From: Euborellia annulipes
Lineage: Eukaryota; Arthropoda; Insecta; Dermaptera; Anisolabididae
Reading direction: 5' to 3'
NCBI GenBank assembly: GCA_023213315.1
Contig: JAKCPI010002769.1
Span: 1-64,000 of the forward strand
Length of the DNA stretch: 64,000 nucleotides
Part shown: positions 1 through 12,085 of the stretch, piece after piece
How positions within the stretch are numbered: position 1 is the first letter of the stretch
How the letters are laid out: each line of letters starts with the position of its first letter
Made by a program: the position numbers and the translations under genes
The notes under the pieces: generated by a model
Database searches by the model: none
The model's input: only the letters and a program-made list of their open reading frames with translations
What the model was told of the DNA's origin: nothing

Positions 1-60
1 GACACAAAAATCTGGTGTGAGAAGCACAGTACACAACTTGCTCTTACCAAAGATAAGGGG
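1..60 (+). repeat. R1 repeat tail fragment
   Basis: GACACAAAAATCTGGTGTGA and the following 'agtacacaactt' match the tail of the R1 copies at 16572 and 62870. The rest of the element lies outside the window. Confidence 0.6.
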
Positions 61-427
61 GAGGGATGACTAGATTTTAAAATGATAGAGAATTTCTTTT
101 AATTCAGATTAGGGAACCCACCTTTTATAAAGAAGAAAACTGTATGTAATGTACAGCTGTACCATAAATAGGTAAAAAAAAAAACCTTCCCGCCGAAGGA
201 TAGTATTCCAGCTAGTGGTGTATAAAGAGAGCAGCTGTGATTGAGCAATCAAGTCTCTAATACTAATTTAAATTTAATTTAATTCGAAAGGGAACAGTTT
301 TTTATTAATTATTTTATGATAAAGAATTTTACTGTTCGTGTGATGTTTAATGTGAAAATTATAATAAAATAAATTAATATTTCATTTTTTCGATTTTATT
401 CGATGGACATTAGCGAATTATATAAAT
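61..427. other. AT-rich sequence, nothing recognised
   Basis: About 370 bp of AT-rich DNA without an open frame, repeat match or RNA gene that I can see. Confidence 0.4.
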
Positions 428-1136
428 ACTAGCCGCGCCGCCCGGCTCCAGCGGGCTTCGCGTCTAGCCAGGGGACGAAGCCCCCCCCCTCTGCTGGTCG
501 TCCTCGCCTTTTCTTAACTATGAGGAGCTGTCCCGCCAGCCTTAGCGTCTAGACAGGGAGGGGCTTGCTCCCTCGTAGACCCCCTCCAACTGGCTCGGGC
601 CCGCCTGCGACAGACCCTCGTCTTTTCTTAATTATGAGAAGAACATTATTCTAGCATTTGGATACCAAATGGCTTAAATAAGAATGCCTGGACCCCTATA
701 TGTATATTTATATAATAACGGTTATCGCTAAAGTCTTAAAGCCTGAGTTGCCGAAAAGACTGTGTGAATGTGTGTGTGAGTGTGAGTGTGAATGAGAAAA
801 AAGTGTGAGTGTTTTTATAAAAAAAAAAAAAAAATTCTACGTGGCCTATTCCAATTCAGTGCCTGCTTGAGGATTTGTTTACATTCATAGAATACATAAA
901 TGCAAAGAATACATAAATATTTCTCTATACATTTCATTTCGTATGGGAGAAATCGTAACTTAAGAATAATAACTCAAAGAGTTATAGGAATTTCGGAACC
1001 CGAGTATTTTTTCCTGGACTCTCGATAACGTCTTCTATAAGACTGAAAAATTTCGTTTCAAAATTCCAACGGGAAGTTGGTCAAACAGAGCGAGACAGAC
1101 GGACAGACGGACACTCCACTATTATATATATAGAAG
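428..1136 (+). repeat. R4 interspersed repeat, with SINE1 inside
   Basis: It begins ACTAGCCGCGCCGCCCGG and ends in a degenerate (ACAG)n tract (gagacagacggacagacgg) followed by TATATATAGAAG. This is the same start and end as the long copy at 18547-19788. The tail phrase 'attccaacgggaagttgg' recurs at 10005. The interior is interrupted by a SINE1 fragment (654-834). Confidence 0.6.
654..834 (+). mobile_element. SINE1, 5'-truncated
   Basis: It matches the 3' two thirds of the SINE1 at 41769-42046: GGATACCAAATGGCTTAAAT, the GACCCC junction, GTTGCCGAAAAGACTGTGTG, the GTGTGA microsatellite and poly(A). The tRNA-like head is missing. ATTCTA on both sides may be a short target duplication. Confidence 0.8.
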
Positions 1137-1213
1137 ATTGCCAACCCGGATACGGTCAAGAGGGAAAGAGTCGCTTACCTAGGCCATATTTATGTTTTTT
1201 TAGTCATTTCACT

Positions 1214-1286
1214 TCATTTTATATTTTTACTTTATCTTACCTATATATAAAATATATAGTGAGAAAGTATTGCGATCATTTTTTAG
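1214..1286 (+). repeat. R1 palindromic head, solo
   Basis: ACTTTATCTTACC...ATATAGTGAGAAAGTATTGCG is the short palindromic form of the R1 head, without the rest of R1. Confidence 0.5.
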
Positions 1287-1349
1287 TTAGGCATCAAAAA
1301 TAAAAATGTAATTATTTCAAAATTCAAAAAAGAAAAAAAAAAAAAATAG

Positions 1350-1421
1350 AGGGGGCACCCGGGTTTGAACCGGGGACCTCTCGATCTGCAGTCGAATGCT
1401 CTACCACTGAGCTATACCCCC
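1350..1421 (-). tRNA. tRNA-Cys (GCA)
   Basis: 72 nt, 5' GGGGGTATAGCTCAGTGGTA through anticodon loop CTGCAGA (anticodon GCA) to ...GGGTGCCCCC with discriminator U. The acceptor, D, anticodon and T stems all pair. An oligo-T tract on the minus strand follows and can end pol III transcription. The sequence is identical to the two genes near 18.2-18.5 kb. CCA is not encoded, as expected in a eukaryote. Confidence 0.96.
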
Positions 1422-1830
1422 ATGCGATACTTCAACTCCTTAATCAATATCTATTATTGTAGTGGCGTAGCTCTCAAGGTGCAGCAGATTGAGATCTAAA
1501 GAGAGGGGAGATGATAAAAATCCATTGCACTTCCGAGCACGCCCCGAAAATTCACCCAATTTTGATTTTAATGAAAAAAAAAAAAAAAAAAAATTAATTA
1601 ATTCTTATAAATAATTAATATTAATAAGTTGAGGTATTCAGAGGGCAAATCGATTATCTCCAATACATTTGGCAAAGGGTAGGGGGGGGGGGATAGAAAA
1701 TTAGTAGTAGAAATTGTCCTCAATTATAAATAAAATTTATTTTTCCATATTTTTGGAATTGAGACGTATTCTTTGATTACAATAAATAGGGCTAATTCTT
1801 CCGATAATTATTTATGACGTTAGGTGGCAA
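1422..1830. other. Unclassified interval
   Basis: AT-rich with homopolymer runs and a G run near 1681. A phrase 'gtagtggcgtagctctc' at 1458 resembles one hAT-type terminus, but no partner end is seen. Confidence 0.4.
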
Positions 1831-2020
1831 CATGGGCGTAACTAGCGGGGTGCCTGGCCTCCCTAGAAGGCTCGTGCCCCCCCCCCCCAGAAATCTCCAT
1901 GCTCCAAGAAAAATTAAGAAAATATGGGGCTTTCCAGGCCTCCCGGAGGAAAGCTGGGCCCATGCCCCCCCCCCGCGAGGATGGCTGGTCCCATGGCTAT
2001 ATTCTCTAGTTACGCCCATG
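1831..2020. mobile_element. hAT-type MITE with 8-bp TSD
   Basis: 190 bp with inverted ends (CATGGGCGTAACTAGC / CTAGTTACGCCCATG) and exact flanking GGTGGCAA (1823-1830 and 2021-2028). C/G runs fill the inside. The short ORFs that overlap it are artefacts of this element. Confidence 0.88.
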
Positions 2021-2148
2021 GGTGGCAACCCCCAACGACTATGGGATGGAATTTTTATAAATTTATTTATTCGTCGTCTGAAGCCTTCTTTTTTTACTTT
2101 CTTTTAATTTTATTAACTTAGGCTCTATAGCAAAAGTTAAATATGGGC

Positions 2149-2188
2149 GTACCAGCTCAAAAAGGGAGGGGCCATTTTGAGCTGGTAC
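2149..2188. repeat. Short perfect hairpin
   Basis: GTACCAGCTCAAAA and its complement are separated by about 12 nt. It is possibly one end of a lost MITE (GGGCGTACCAGC resembles hAT-type ends); no function is claimed. Confidence 0.5.
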
Positions 2189-3413
2189 TTACCCCCCCCC
2201 CCCGGTAATTTTTCTAATATCCATTTTATTATTTTATTAAAGGCCACAACCTAACTGGAGATAAGGGATGGCGTCACTCGTAACTTTTATCTTCTCGGGC
2301 TCAAAGCCCAAAAAAAGGTCAAATGTGATTCGTATAACCTACAAACCTACAACCCCAGTTGAGCTTTGCCCCCCCCCCCCCCGCCCTCAAAGGCGCTGTT
2401 AGAAATATATGATATTTTCATATTAAATGTTTAAGTATAATTAAAACAGGTCTTTTTTAAGAAGAAACAAAAGTGTTACGTTTGTTTTTGACGCCCAGTG
2501 TACGATATATATAATTTTTTTTTTTGTTTGAAACTTATACTTTTGCCTAACACTTGTCTCCTATGACGAAAAACTCAAAACACTGAATTTGTATTAACGT
2601 TTTTTACGGGGCCTTAAATGACGAGACTCGAACCCGGGATCTCCAGATCACAAAAAAATCTTCAACCAATTTAATATTAATTGCTTGGCCCAGGGCTAGA
2701 GGGATAAAAAAAAATATTGATCTCGAAAACATTTAGCGTAAATAAATTTTATATTCCTCTTCATAATATTTGTTTTCTATCTATTGACCCCCCTTTGTTG
2801 TTAGGGCTAATTCTCTATTTTTTGCCCCTTATGAAATTGCAACAACAACCCATGAAATGGCCCAGTTTAAATTAATTAAATTAACGCGCTCGGATAAACA
2901 AGAGTAAGAAATTTTTTAAAAATATTTCCTGTAATTTGATTCCCCCCTCTCTCTCTCTTCGGATTGATTGAATTCTGAAGTGTCAACCCACTAAATGTAT
3001 CTACACTTTTATATCCCCCCCTCCCCCCTATCGATTTACAAACGAAAGCCTATTATAGCATAGCAAAAGCTGTGCAGCAGCAAACACTCAAAATTCCTCT
3101 TGCATACTACACACACGATGATAAAACGATACTCGATTCCCAAATAGGAATAAATGAATGGATTTAAATAAAAAAATTTTAAAATTAAAGGGTTGGTTGC
3201 ATTTGGGATTCAAATTAATTGATTGTAGAAAAAGTTGAAATCGCTTTGATTTATTTGAGCAGAGAGTTGAGTGAGTGAGCATTTAATATAAAAGCAAAAC
3301 AAAACAGAAAAAAAAATCAAATTAAAAAATATAAGAAATTCTTTTCATCAAATTTGATTATTCAAAAAACTCTAAATAATTTTGGTCACCTACTTAACTA
3401 ACTCCTTTTCAAA
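2189..3413. other. Unclassified interval, with a decayed tRNA-like stretch
   Basis: It is mostly AT-rich with C runs. At about 2615-2700 the minus strand reads GGGCCAAGCAATTAAT... and GATCCCGGGTTCGAGTCTCG, a B-box with a tRNA-like D-arm start but a broken anticodon arm. This is probably a tRNA pseudogene or an old SINE head. No protein-coding sequence is supported. Confidence 0.4.
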
Positions 3414-3510
3414 AGTTTTTACTTTCTATTACCTATGTATATATGTTAGTATATAGAGAGAGAAAGTATTGGATTCATGTCAAAAATTCGAGAGAAAGTT
3501 GTGTACTGTG
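3414..3510 (+). repeat. R1 head fragment
   Basis: The palindromic head (ACTTTCTATTACC...GAGAGAGAAAGTATT) is followed by 'ggattcatgtcaaaaattcga' and then abruptly by tail-like text (GTTGTGTACTG), so the interior of R1 is deleted. Confidence 0.6.
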
Positions 3511-3564
3511 AGACAATCACACCACATTTTTTTATTTTTATTTTTTTTTTTTTCGATTCGACAC

Positions 3565-4232
3565 CTTAAAGCGTACCGTACACATGTAACTGCAAACTTG
3601 ATAAACATGCATGTGCAATCTTTTTGTACAGCATGCAGAAATTCCCTTCTGCACAGTGGCGGATCCAGAGGTGTTTCTGGAGGGGGGGGGGGTAATCTTG
3701 AGTGACTGGTTGCACAGCTTCTTAATTTCGGTAATTTAAAGGCGCATTCTTTACTTGTTTGCCAGAATATAAATACAAATCAAATTTTTAAGTATTAATT
3801 TTTAAAATTTTACATTAAAAATACATTTTTTTTTTCGAAAAAAGTATCAAATCTCAGGGGGGGGGGGGGGGGTAAATTACCCCCTTTACCCCCTTGTATC
3901 CGCCCTTGCTTCTGCATCATACGGCACAAGCAAGAAACAGCTTATGCCAAAAATTAACTCGGAAGATAACAAGAAATACTCACTTGCTTCAAACAAAGAC
4001 ACAATAAATATTAATATTTAATTGAAATTTTAAACGAATTAAATAAATATCAAATGTCAAGACGTCTATAAAATGGCGGAGAGTTTTGCTTGCGCAAATA
4101 AGCTTGTGGATGATTAAAATTCAATCGAGCATCAAGCGGCTTGCGCAAAATTCTCCTACAGACGCTACAGTTTGCTTGTACGTGCATGCTTGTCAAGTTT
4201 GCAGTTACGTGTGTAGGCAGCCGCGCCTTTAG
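3565..4232. mobile_element. DNA-transposon-like element with inverted ends
   Basis: The left arm (about 3565-3622) and right arm (4178-4232) are inverted copies: 'gtaactgcaaacttgataa' against the complement of 'cttgtcaagtttgcagttac'. There is no transposase. It carries a nested hAT MITE (3654-3908). Confidence 0.6.
3654..3908 (+). mobile_element. R2: hAT-type MITE with 8-bp TSD
   Basis: 255 bp with ends CAGTGGCGGATCCAG and ...GTATCCGCCCTTG and exact flanking CTTCTGCA (3646-3653 and 3909-3916). The inside has 'gaggggggggggtaatcttg', 'tgtttgccagaatataaat' and a second G run. Related copies lie at about 21170-21494 and 27095-27307, both reversed. Confidence 0.9.
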
Positions 4233-5160
4233 ACCAACAACCTGGCAGACTTTTTGTATATTCTAGTGTAAAATCTAGCCTCTTGTTTTGCCTATTATTA
4301 GAGCAATAATAATTCCTAGCTCCCCAATTAAAAATTTTAATCAAGTGTTAGATGAGTAAATATTAGTTCAAATGCTCACTTTCAATTAATCTTCATCAAT
4401 ATCTTCCCCATACATCTACACACTCTTCCCTTTTACCCTCTTCGCTTGGCATAATTGCTATATAATTTGAAGACAAAGAAAATTGTGTTCATTATTCAAA
4501 ACGTTCATTTGTTTGTTTGTAATCTCTTTTTAAAAATAATTTTTAAAAAAATCACAGGTTGAACAAAAACTAGTCGTTAATGATACTCATTTAATATGCT
4601 ACGTGTTTAATTATTTTGATTACAGAAGAGAGAGAGAGAGATGACCCTATAATCTTTATTAAACGCCCTCAAAGATTTTACAATAAATATAATAAAGTGG
4701 GCCACCCGGTAGGTCGCCCCCTCCCCGCCCCCCCCCTTCTCAAATGGATTCCCCTTTGAAATTATACTCTTTGGATTTGCATTTAAAAAAGAAGGGGTTG
4801 CTTATTGCTAACAGAGTGATTATATTATCTTTTTTTTATCTCTTATTGGTCAATATTACGAAGGAACCAAGCGCCATGAACCTAAATCTGTGATAGGGGG
4901 CATTTCAGTTGCACAAATGTAAACAAAACCAATGGCAATGACTTTTTTTTCTTGTTTTATACAAAAAAAAAGTGCACAGAGTAATAATGTTGTGATTTAA
5001 CAAGATGGCGGTCTTATATCAATTTCGATCAAAATGGCGCTTGGTTCCTTTATGGAAAACATCGTTCAATTAATTATGCACCAGGGGCAATAGATGAGGG
5101 AGAGTTAGGGGGTGGAGTGTATTATTTATTTAAAACAAAAAACTTTTTAATCTTCTTTTT
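4233..5160. other. Unclassified interval
   Basis: About 930 bp, AT-rich. 'aaggaaccaagcgcc' near 4860 and its complement near 5036 form a 15-bp inverted pair around ~170 bp, a possible old MITE. Nothing coding is seen. Confidence 0.4.
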
Positions 5161-5712
5161 ACTTTCTCTTACCTATGTATATATGTAATATATATATAGA
5201 GATTATTGGATTCATGTCAAAAATTCGATGTCTAGATTTTGATGGATCTTCACTTTTTGAGGTCCCCTGAATCCAAAAAAGTGGGTTTTCCTGACATGGT
5301 CTGTCTGTATGTGTGCTGGCTGTCTGTCTGTGTGTCTGTGAACAAAATATCTCAAGAACGAAAAGAGCTAGGAGGTTGAAATTTTATATTTAAGTTAGGC
5401 ACCCCCTGGGACGTGACACGAAGCTTTTGAACAAAATCGGCCCAAAAGTACTAGTACTTTACTGATGTACTTTTTCAGTTTTTTTCGATTTTCTCTAAAT
5501 TCGCTCCAACGATTTTTTTTTTTATTCAAAAATCAATTATTTTTTAGATTCTCTTTAAAATGTATATTCTCATTTTGCCCTTGAAATCTTCTGAAGACCA
5601 CTTTACTCTTGTACTCCATAGAAAAGATAGGAGAAATGGTTGCCATGGTAACAAAATATACAGGTAAATATTTTCCCACGTTTATAAATTTTACATTTAA
5701 TTTTTTCTGAAT
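5161..5712 (+). repeat. R1 repeat, longest simple copy
   Basis: It starts with the palindromic head, continues 'ggattcatgtcaaaaattcg', 'atctcaagaacgaaaagagc', 'ctgggacgtgacacgaagct' and 'gtactagtactttactgatg', and runs to 'ggttgccatggtaac'. The same order, in reverse, is seen in the nested copy at 21496-23177. The 85-codon minus-strand ORF in it is not conserved in other copies. Confidence 0.75.
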
Positions 5713-6534
5713 GCCGCCCCTGTTATTTTCAAATTTTGCAGTTATATTCCGAGTGCCATAATTGAAACAAACCAAACTTCCATCAAGCACTTGCTGCTTT
5801 CATTTTCTTTACTCTGTGACTTTCACATATTCTGATCCCTAATGAAGGGTCCCCTCCCTCCCCCCCCCCAATTAAATTATATCCTTTTATCTTCATAATT
5901 TACCTTGTTTAGAAAAGAAGACAAAATTCTTTTTTTTTTTTTTTTTAAGAAAGAGTGAGTTCCGACTTTTGTTGAGCCGGAATCCCGAGCTAATTCATTA
6001 TCCTGTATCCATATCCATAACCTCTCTGGGAGAACCTGTCCGGTCAGATGGCTGGCCAGCAGCCGGTCGCCGCGGGAATTCCCGGAATCTTGCGTTGATA
6101 TTTTTCAAATTTCACTGATTGTTATTATATTATAATAGAGAGGAGCCTACGGGAATGGAGCCGAAGCAGCTTCTGGAAAGTGGGGTAGTCGGTCCCTTTG
6201 TCCTCCGCTTTGCGACTCGACTGACTGACAGCCATCAATCGAATCTCCAGCCAGAGCCCGATTATCTCAACACACACACACCAACGCGGACTTTCATCTT
6301 TCACAAGACCGAAAGATCAAGATTTATTTATAACAGTCACTCACTTGAGAGAAGGAATTGTTTTTGATTTCGGTCCAGATTTGCCTCCTCTATCACCTGC
6401 ATGCGACCTCTTCTTCTTGCCGCCGCCGCTAAAATTTGTCTCCTTACTTAACGGACTCTTATCTAAAGGAATTTATATTTAATGGAATAACTAAAATATA
6501 ATTAATAAAATACCTGTTTTTTAATTTAATATTT
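5713..6534. other. Unclassified interval with GC-richer island (about 5960-6440)
   Basis: The island stands out from the AT-rich surroundings (CCGGTCAGATGGCTGGCCAG, CCGCCGCCGC). It contains an 82-codon ORF (6119-6367) of low complexity that I do not recognise. It could be a distal exon, a promoter or regulatory DNA; sequence alone does not decide. Confidence 0.35.
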
Positions 6535-6713
6535 TTCTTTTTTTTTTTTTTTTTTTTTTTTAAACATTCACACTTTTTTCTGATTCACACTCGCACTCAC
6601 ACACACATTCAAACTGTCTTTTCGGCAGCTCAGGCCATATAAGACATTTACGATAACCGTTATTTATGAATTTTATATATTAGGGTCCAGGCATTTTTAT
6701 TTAAGCCATCTGG
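6535..6713 (-). mobile_element. SINE1, 5'-truncated, with TSD
   Basis: Poly(A), the GTGTGA-type tail, GCCGAAAAGACAGTTTGAAT and the body to AGATGGCTTAAATAAAAATG are present; the tRNA head is lost. An exact 13-bp duplication TAATTTAATATTT flanks it (6522-6534 and 6714-6726). An exact TSD on a truncated copy points to target-primed insertion. Confidence 0.9.
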
Positions 6714-7039
6714 TAATTTAATATTTCAAATGAATCTCTAGTTTTTAAATGGATTGACTATTTTGAAATATTTTTTTAAACAATAATGATAAAGAAATCG
6801 GAAAACTTTGAATAAACGAGGCATTTAGACATTTAGAATGATAATTTGTAGTCTGTATAGATTTCATCACTAGAGAACTAACTGACTTTTAGTTTTTTTT
6901 TTTTTTTAAATTGTTCAAAATACAGGTAATACTATGGTTCTTTTGTCTCTTAAATTACCATTAAGGGGTTCAGGAGTGACGTCTAAACGTACTTAAAATG
7001 CTTTTAAATGCTACTTAAATGCAGTTTTTTTTTTTAAAT

Positions 7040-7475
7040 GAAATAAATTCATAAGGGTTATTGGAATCGAGATATAATTTGTTTAATATTATTAAAAAAT
7101 TATCTAATTAATTTTTTGTTATCAAGCAAATAAAAAACAATCTTCCAATAATCTTTATTTTTTTAAATTTAAAAATGAATTTATTGTTATTATTAATCAC
7201 ATATTAATTAAGAAATTTTAAAATAAGCTTAGATGATTTATTTAAAAACCAACTGTCAAATTAGTTCAGCATTTTGCAATAGATGGCAGGCTAGTCTAAC
7301 AGCCGATATAGTATTAGCTATATCTGGTATATTTATATATTTTTATGTTTTATAAAAGATACATAATATATAATAACATTTATAATGTATTTATTGTTAA
7401 AAGATCAATGAAAATCAATCATATGCATTAAATATTATTAGCTACCATTCTGACATCTCTTGGCATAAATATTTT
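7040..7475 (+). repeat. R3 repeat, copy 1
   Basis: About 435 bp of text, including 'tagatggcaggctagtctaa' and ending 'ctgacatctcttggcata', is repeated at about 23780-24130 (reversed) and, more diverged, at 24470-24845. No coding capacity is seen; type unknown. Confidence 0.7.
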
Positions 7476-9392
7476 GTCTTTGTTTCTCTCCCAGGAGATT
7501 ATTTATCTTTAATAAATTATTTGAGCTTTTATATAGTCACATCAGATTAAATACTATTTTCTATTTAATATAAACATGGGCGTAACTACTATCTTACTCT
7601 TATTAAAGAATGACTTTCATTGTTAGTTTGGAGGGAAAGTGGTGTAGGTTTTCCGTGAAACATATTTATAAGTAAAAATTATTTAGAATATGATACTAGT
7701 CGTTTCCTTTCCCAGAGGATGGCCCCACAAATAGTTGATAAATTTTTGCCATAAGGTAGATTTGAACCTGAACAACAACAACTCAGAATTACAAGGATGT
7801 TTGCTTTATTCTCTCGGCTAATCGCCTCCTCTAAGCCATTTATTTGAAAGAAAGAGGTCTTGATTTTAAAATTACGGCTGAAAATAAAATGAAAGAGAAA
7901 CAATCGTTTTGATTTTGGGTTGGGAGACGTTAGCTAGAGGATTGAATAATTTCATTCTTTTTTATTAAAAATCCCGAATATCTGATATTTTATATAACAA
8001 AATTCTTACAAAATCCAACTTTTATTTATTGTAAGCTCTCGTGCTTGCCCTTTCTCTATATCCTTCAATATTTGCAAATTAATATTCTTTCATTTTGAAT
8101 TTGAATTCTTTCATATATACGGTATGGATGTTATTTCATGGTGCGAATCTGTTTCCCCCTTGCAATGTGTTCCCATTTCTTTCTATAAAACTGGTGTCGA
8201 CTCAAAACTCGACTTTTTTTTAGTTGCTTCACTACTAATGAGCGATATATATCAATTCTAAATAAACAACAGACAGCTATTACGAATACTCTCTATCAAA
8301 ATCAATCAAAAATTCACCTTAAATTATTATTATTTAAATTAGAAGGCCTACTTGACTAACGAATTAGTTAATATTATAATCATCTGTGCCCCCTTTTCGA
8401 TCTTGTATGGAATAATTAATTTTTTTTTCTTTCGTTATTGGGTGGATATGACAGGTTTTCTTGCATAATATGCTTATTAATATTAATATTAATAATAATA
8501 GAAAAAAAAGAGGATTTCCCCCTCCCCTGAGAAGATCCCTAAAAAGCTATTTATATAACAAAAGAAGAAAGAAAGAATTCACAAATTTTATCGGCAACCT
8601 GTTTGTCTCTGCGAAACAAACTCTTTTTATGGGCGAAAAAAGGGCAAATTGCTTTTTATTTTATTTCTCCTTAAACTAGCCCAACTTCGCCCCCGCAGCT
8701 GGCTCGGGCCCGCCTGCGGCGCACCTCGCCTTTTCTCAAATATGAAAAGAAAATTATTATTTCTTTAAGAGGGAAGATTTATTGCTTAAGGTGTTGGGGG
8801 TGAGTGGTAGAAATAAAAGACGCTTTATTTTCAGACTGGCACTGTTTCGGTAGATTGATCCTCCATCTTCAGGCCTGGAAAATGCATTTATTTCATTTTG
8901 CAATTTACTTATTCATTACATCATGTTGGTCAAAGTCAATAAGTGTATTTATATATCAGTTTTCTTAATAAACAATCTTATATTTTATTATTATTTAGAT
9001 TTTTTGATTTTATCTGAATAAAGAATAAATTCTCATTTATAAAGGCTCTCCCATACAATATATTATTATTATATTTTGTAGCGAGAATAGGAAAATCTAT
9101 TCTTATTTTTAAAATGCATTTAATAAAGTAGATATCAATCTAAATGCATACAAAAGCCCACCTATACAGGTATGGCTATATACTTATGTCAGGTGAGATG
9201 AACTAATAACACTAGTCGACAAGGTTTTCTTTACAAGAAATCTGATTAGTGAATCTAGTGCATTTTTCATCCTGCATTTTGAAGATTCTTTTTGCTTTGG
9301 TCACCTCTAATACAATTTTAGATATCCCTGAATGCAAAAAACATATATTTGCGATATTCTATAGTTCCTTGGCTTTCTAAAAATCATTCATT
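7476..9392. other. Unclassified interval with repeat fragments
   Basis: It holds a stray hAT-type end at 7576 (ATGGGCGTAACTA), an R4 fragment at about 8673-8760 (ACTAGCCCAACTTCGCCCCC) and a CTGAAGATGG...CCGAAACAG motif on the minus strand at 8843-8872. Short ORFs here are low complexity. Confidence 0.4.
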
Positions 9393-9728
9393 CGTAAAAA
9401 TCTGTTATTTATTAAGGAAATTATTAACAAAAACGCCACCAAAGAAAAAACACAAGTACACTCACGGGTCGAACTCTAATCTAATCTTTTAATGAATTAA
9501 AAAGCGAACCCAATCAACGAAAAGCTAATGTATCCTCTCTGAGCATCGTGTCACGGGCACTAACTTTATTATATATTATTAAAAAAAATATTTTTAGAAT
9601 CTCATATCTTTCTTTATACTTGTAAAAGAAAAAGAAGTTCATTTTTTTCGACCAGTGAGTGTACTTGTGTTTTTTCTTTGGTGACGTTTTTGTTAATAAT
9701 TTCCTTAATAATTAACAGATTTTTACGA
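9393..9728. repeat. Inverted-repeat element with ~80-bp arms
   Basis: The left arm CGTAAAAATCTGTTATTTAT... to 'aagtacactcac' and the right arm (complement, ending in ATTTTTACG) enclose ~170 bp. The arms are about 80 bp with few mismatches. This is a foldback or MITE-type element; no TSD was identified. Confidence 0.75.
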
Positions 9729-11300
9729 AATTCACTTTTTTTCATTTTCTTCTCAAATCACGAGGTAGTCTGCTATTAATGGATGTCAAACAAAAACTAA
9801 AAGACCCAGCTGGTTCAAATTTCGACAGGAGTCAGCTGATAGTTGCCTGCTGACAGGAGCAGTGTTGCCATTTCAGTTAAGAGGCGGGAAATTCAAAAAG
9901 TCCCTGCCCTCGTAATTCAGAAAATTATACAAATTTCAAGACTAAAATAATTTTCCTGTAATCTCTAGAAGATCATCTTTAAATATGATAAAATTTCGTT
10001 TCAAAATTCCAACGGGAAGCTGCTAAATAGAGCGTGACAGACAGACGGACATTAGCGACATATATAAATATCAATCTTTCTTCACATATGCGCGCAATCT
10101 AATTTTAATTAAGGGATATACACTCTAGCCAGATAGCTTCTAAAATTATTCAATGAATACTAATCAAATACGTGTATAATGTTCCTTGATATTTTACAAA
10201 ATCTTTATCTAAGAGCATCATTAACAAAAGAAGAAGAAGAAAAAAAACTTCCCTCCCCTCTTAATGAGGCCAAAGTGAGGGTGGGCGATATCGCGAAATG
10301 CTAACGACCTAAGACATGCGAGCTCTCCTCCAGGACAGGGCTTTTTTCTCGGGGTGGGGGAGTATTTTTGGGCTATTCCTTGGGCAGCAGCAGCAGCAGG
10401 AGCAGCAGCAGCCCATTAATCATCAGTGGCGGCGGTGTTTTTCCCGGGGAGGTGGTTCACTCACTCTTCAGACACACCTCAGCAGCAAGAGGAGGAGGTA
10501 ATTTGGCCGGCCCAGGTGTTGGTGGTTTCTTGTTTGTTTATCCTGGGTCATTTGGCATTGGCTACGCTCTCATCGTTTTCTCTCTCACTAACGTCCATCC
10601 ATCCATCGTTCATGCAGATAGGAAATAATATACGCCGGACCTTTAGTTCTCTAGCTACGAATATTATAGCATGGAGATTAATCATTACCAATTAGTTCAC
10701 GTCCATCGAATCTTGGGACTAGAAAACGCCAGTCTTTAATAAATAACCTCGCTATCCCCTCTTGGGAATAAGGAGATTTACAAGATTCTGGTCCAGTTTT
10801 CTTTGAAATAAAAAAAAAAAACAGAGCTGATTAATTGATTTTTTTTTCTCTCTTCTTATTTTCAGAATACTTTATAATACCGAAATTAATTTAACTTAAA
10901 AAAAAAAAAGCGGACAAAGGTTTTCATTAAAGGGCTAAGGGTACGTAAGGAGGGAAATTAAATTAAAAAGAAAACAATTTAAATAGAGGGTTAGTTAGTT
11001 TATTTACTTCTAAAAAAAAAAATAAATAAATAAAGCAGATCTTCAGACAGTAACAAACTGAACTCTTTTATTTTTTTAATAAGTCATTTCGGCTGCTGAG
11101 GCCATTTGACTTTATACATTTATTAAATACAATGTATAGATGGTTTCCGGCGGGCGTTCAACCGTCTTGTTTTTCGGGGGCCACCTATCCCGATTTTCGG
11201 CACCGCTTGGCGTTGCTTAACTGAACTCTTTCCCCCCAATTTTTGTTAGATTTTTCTAAAATATCTTGAATATTTGCGTTCACATTTCAACTTTTTCTAG
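9729..11300. other. Unclassified interval with GC-richer island (about 10250-10620)
   Basis: An R4 tail lies at about 9995-10060 ('attccaacgggaagctgc', 'gacagacagacgg'). The GC-rich island at 10250-10620 contains CAG repeats and three overlapping short ORFs in different frames, none recognisable. It may be regulatory or exonic DNA of a gene that lies elsewhere. Confidence 0.35.
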
Positions 11301-12085
11301 TAGAGATGGAAAAGGCGCTCGAAAAGTCGATTTTCGATTTTTGAATCGATTAATAATTTCTGAAAGTCAATTTTTCGACTTTCAAGTCGACTTTTTAAAA
11401 ACTCGTGCTTAAAAGATAATGAGTAAATTTTAAATATATTTATTTATTTATTATTAATCATATAAGTTTTTAAACATTTTCATAAATACAACACACAAAT
11501 ACATTAGAATCTCGCTTAACGAGCACTTCTCATAACGAGTAATTCGCATAACGAGCAAAATAAATGGTAAAAGAATGATTCGCTTAACGAGCGATTTTTC
11601 GCGTATCGAGTTCAAAATACGTACTCGTGGAAAAAAAAAGTTTGTCCAATTAGTTTATAATTTTATTATTTTGGCTTTTATATTTCATATTTGCGCACTT
11701 TTAAATTTAGTGATTCTGAAAGGAATCAAATTCGTTAAGCGAGGTTCCGCTGTACTGTTTTCAATATTTTTTTAAAAGAATATTCTATCCAGAAATTGCA
11801 CGTGATATGGCACCGAACATTAAAATAAAATTTGAAAGTTGAGTACCAAAATTAAACATGAAATTGAGGAATTAAGAATGCCACATATCTTCACTAACCG
11901 ATCTTACATTAGGAAGCGTGTTGATTGGTATGTTATGTGTAGGATTTAAAAGAAAGATGAAAGTCAATCAATGAAAACGTTACGAACTATATTACCATTG
12001 GATAGTAAGTATTGTAAGAAAAAAAGTCCAAGTCGTCTAGTGAGAATCGATTCTAATCGACATGAAAGAGTTTCAACTTGACGAG
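11301..12085. mobile_element. hAT-type element, truncated, reversed copy of the 13908 element
   Basis: It starts TAGAGATGGAAAAGGCGC. From 11765 to 12085 it is an inverted match to 13975-14300 (e.g. 'attgcacgtgatatggcacc' here, its complement there). The right end is lost. A pogo/Tigger-type MITE (11501-11755) is nested in it. Confidence 0.7.
11501..11755. mobile_element. pogo/Tigger-type MITE
   Basis: The ends read ACATTAGAATCTCGCTTAAC and the complement of GTTAAGCGAGGTTCCGCTGT, the CGCTTA-type terminal repeat typical of pogo/Tigger elements, with TA at both borders. About 255 bp, no transposase. It interrupts the hAT fragment at 11301-12085. Confidence 0.7.

Noticed and set aside
1792..2121. 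ORFs on both strands at 1.8-2.1 kb
   Set aside because: They are translations of a hAT MITE with C/G runs.
10316..10695. Three overlapping ORFs with glutamine and serine runs
   Set aside because: They are in three different frames over one GC-rich, CAG-repeat-containing island; codon patterns come from simple sequence and no splice sites or homology support a gene.
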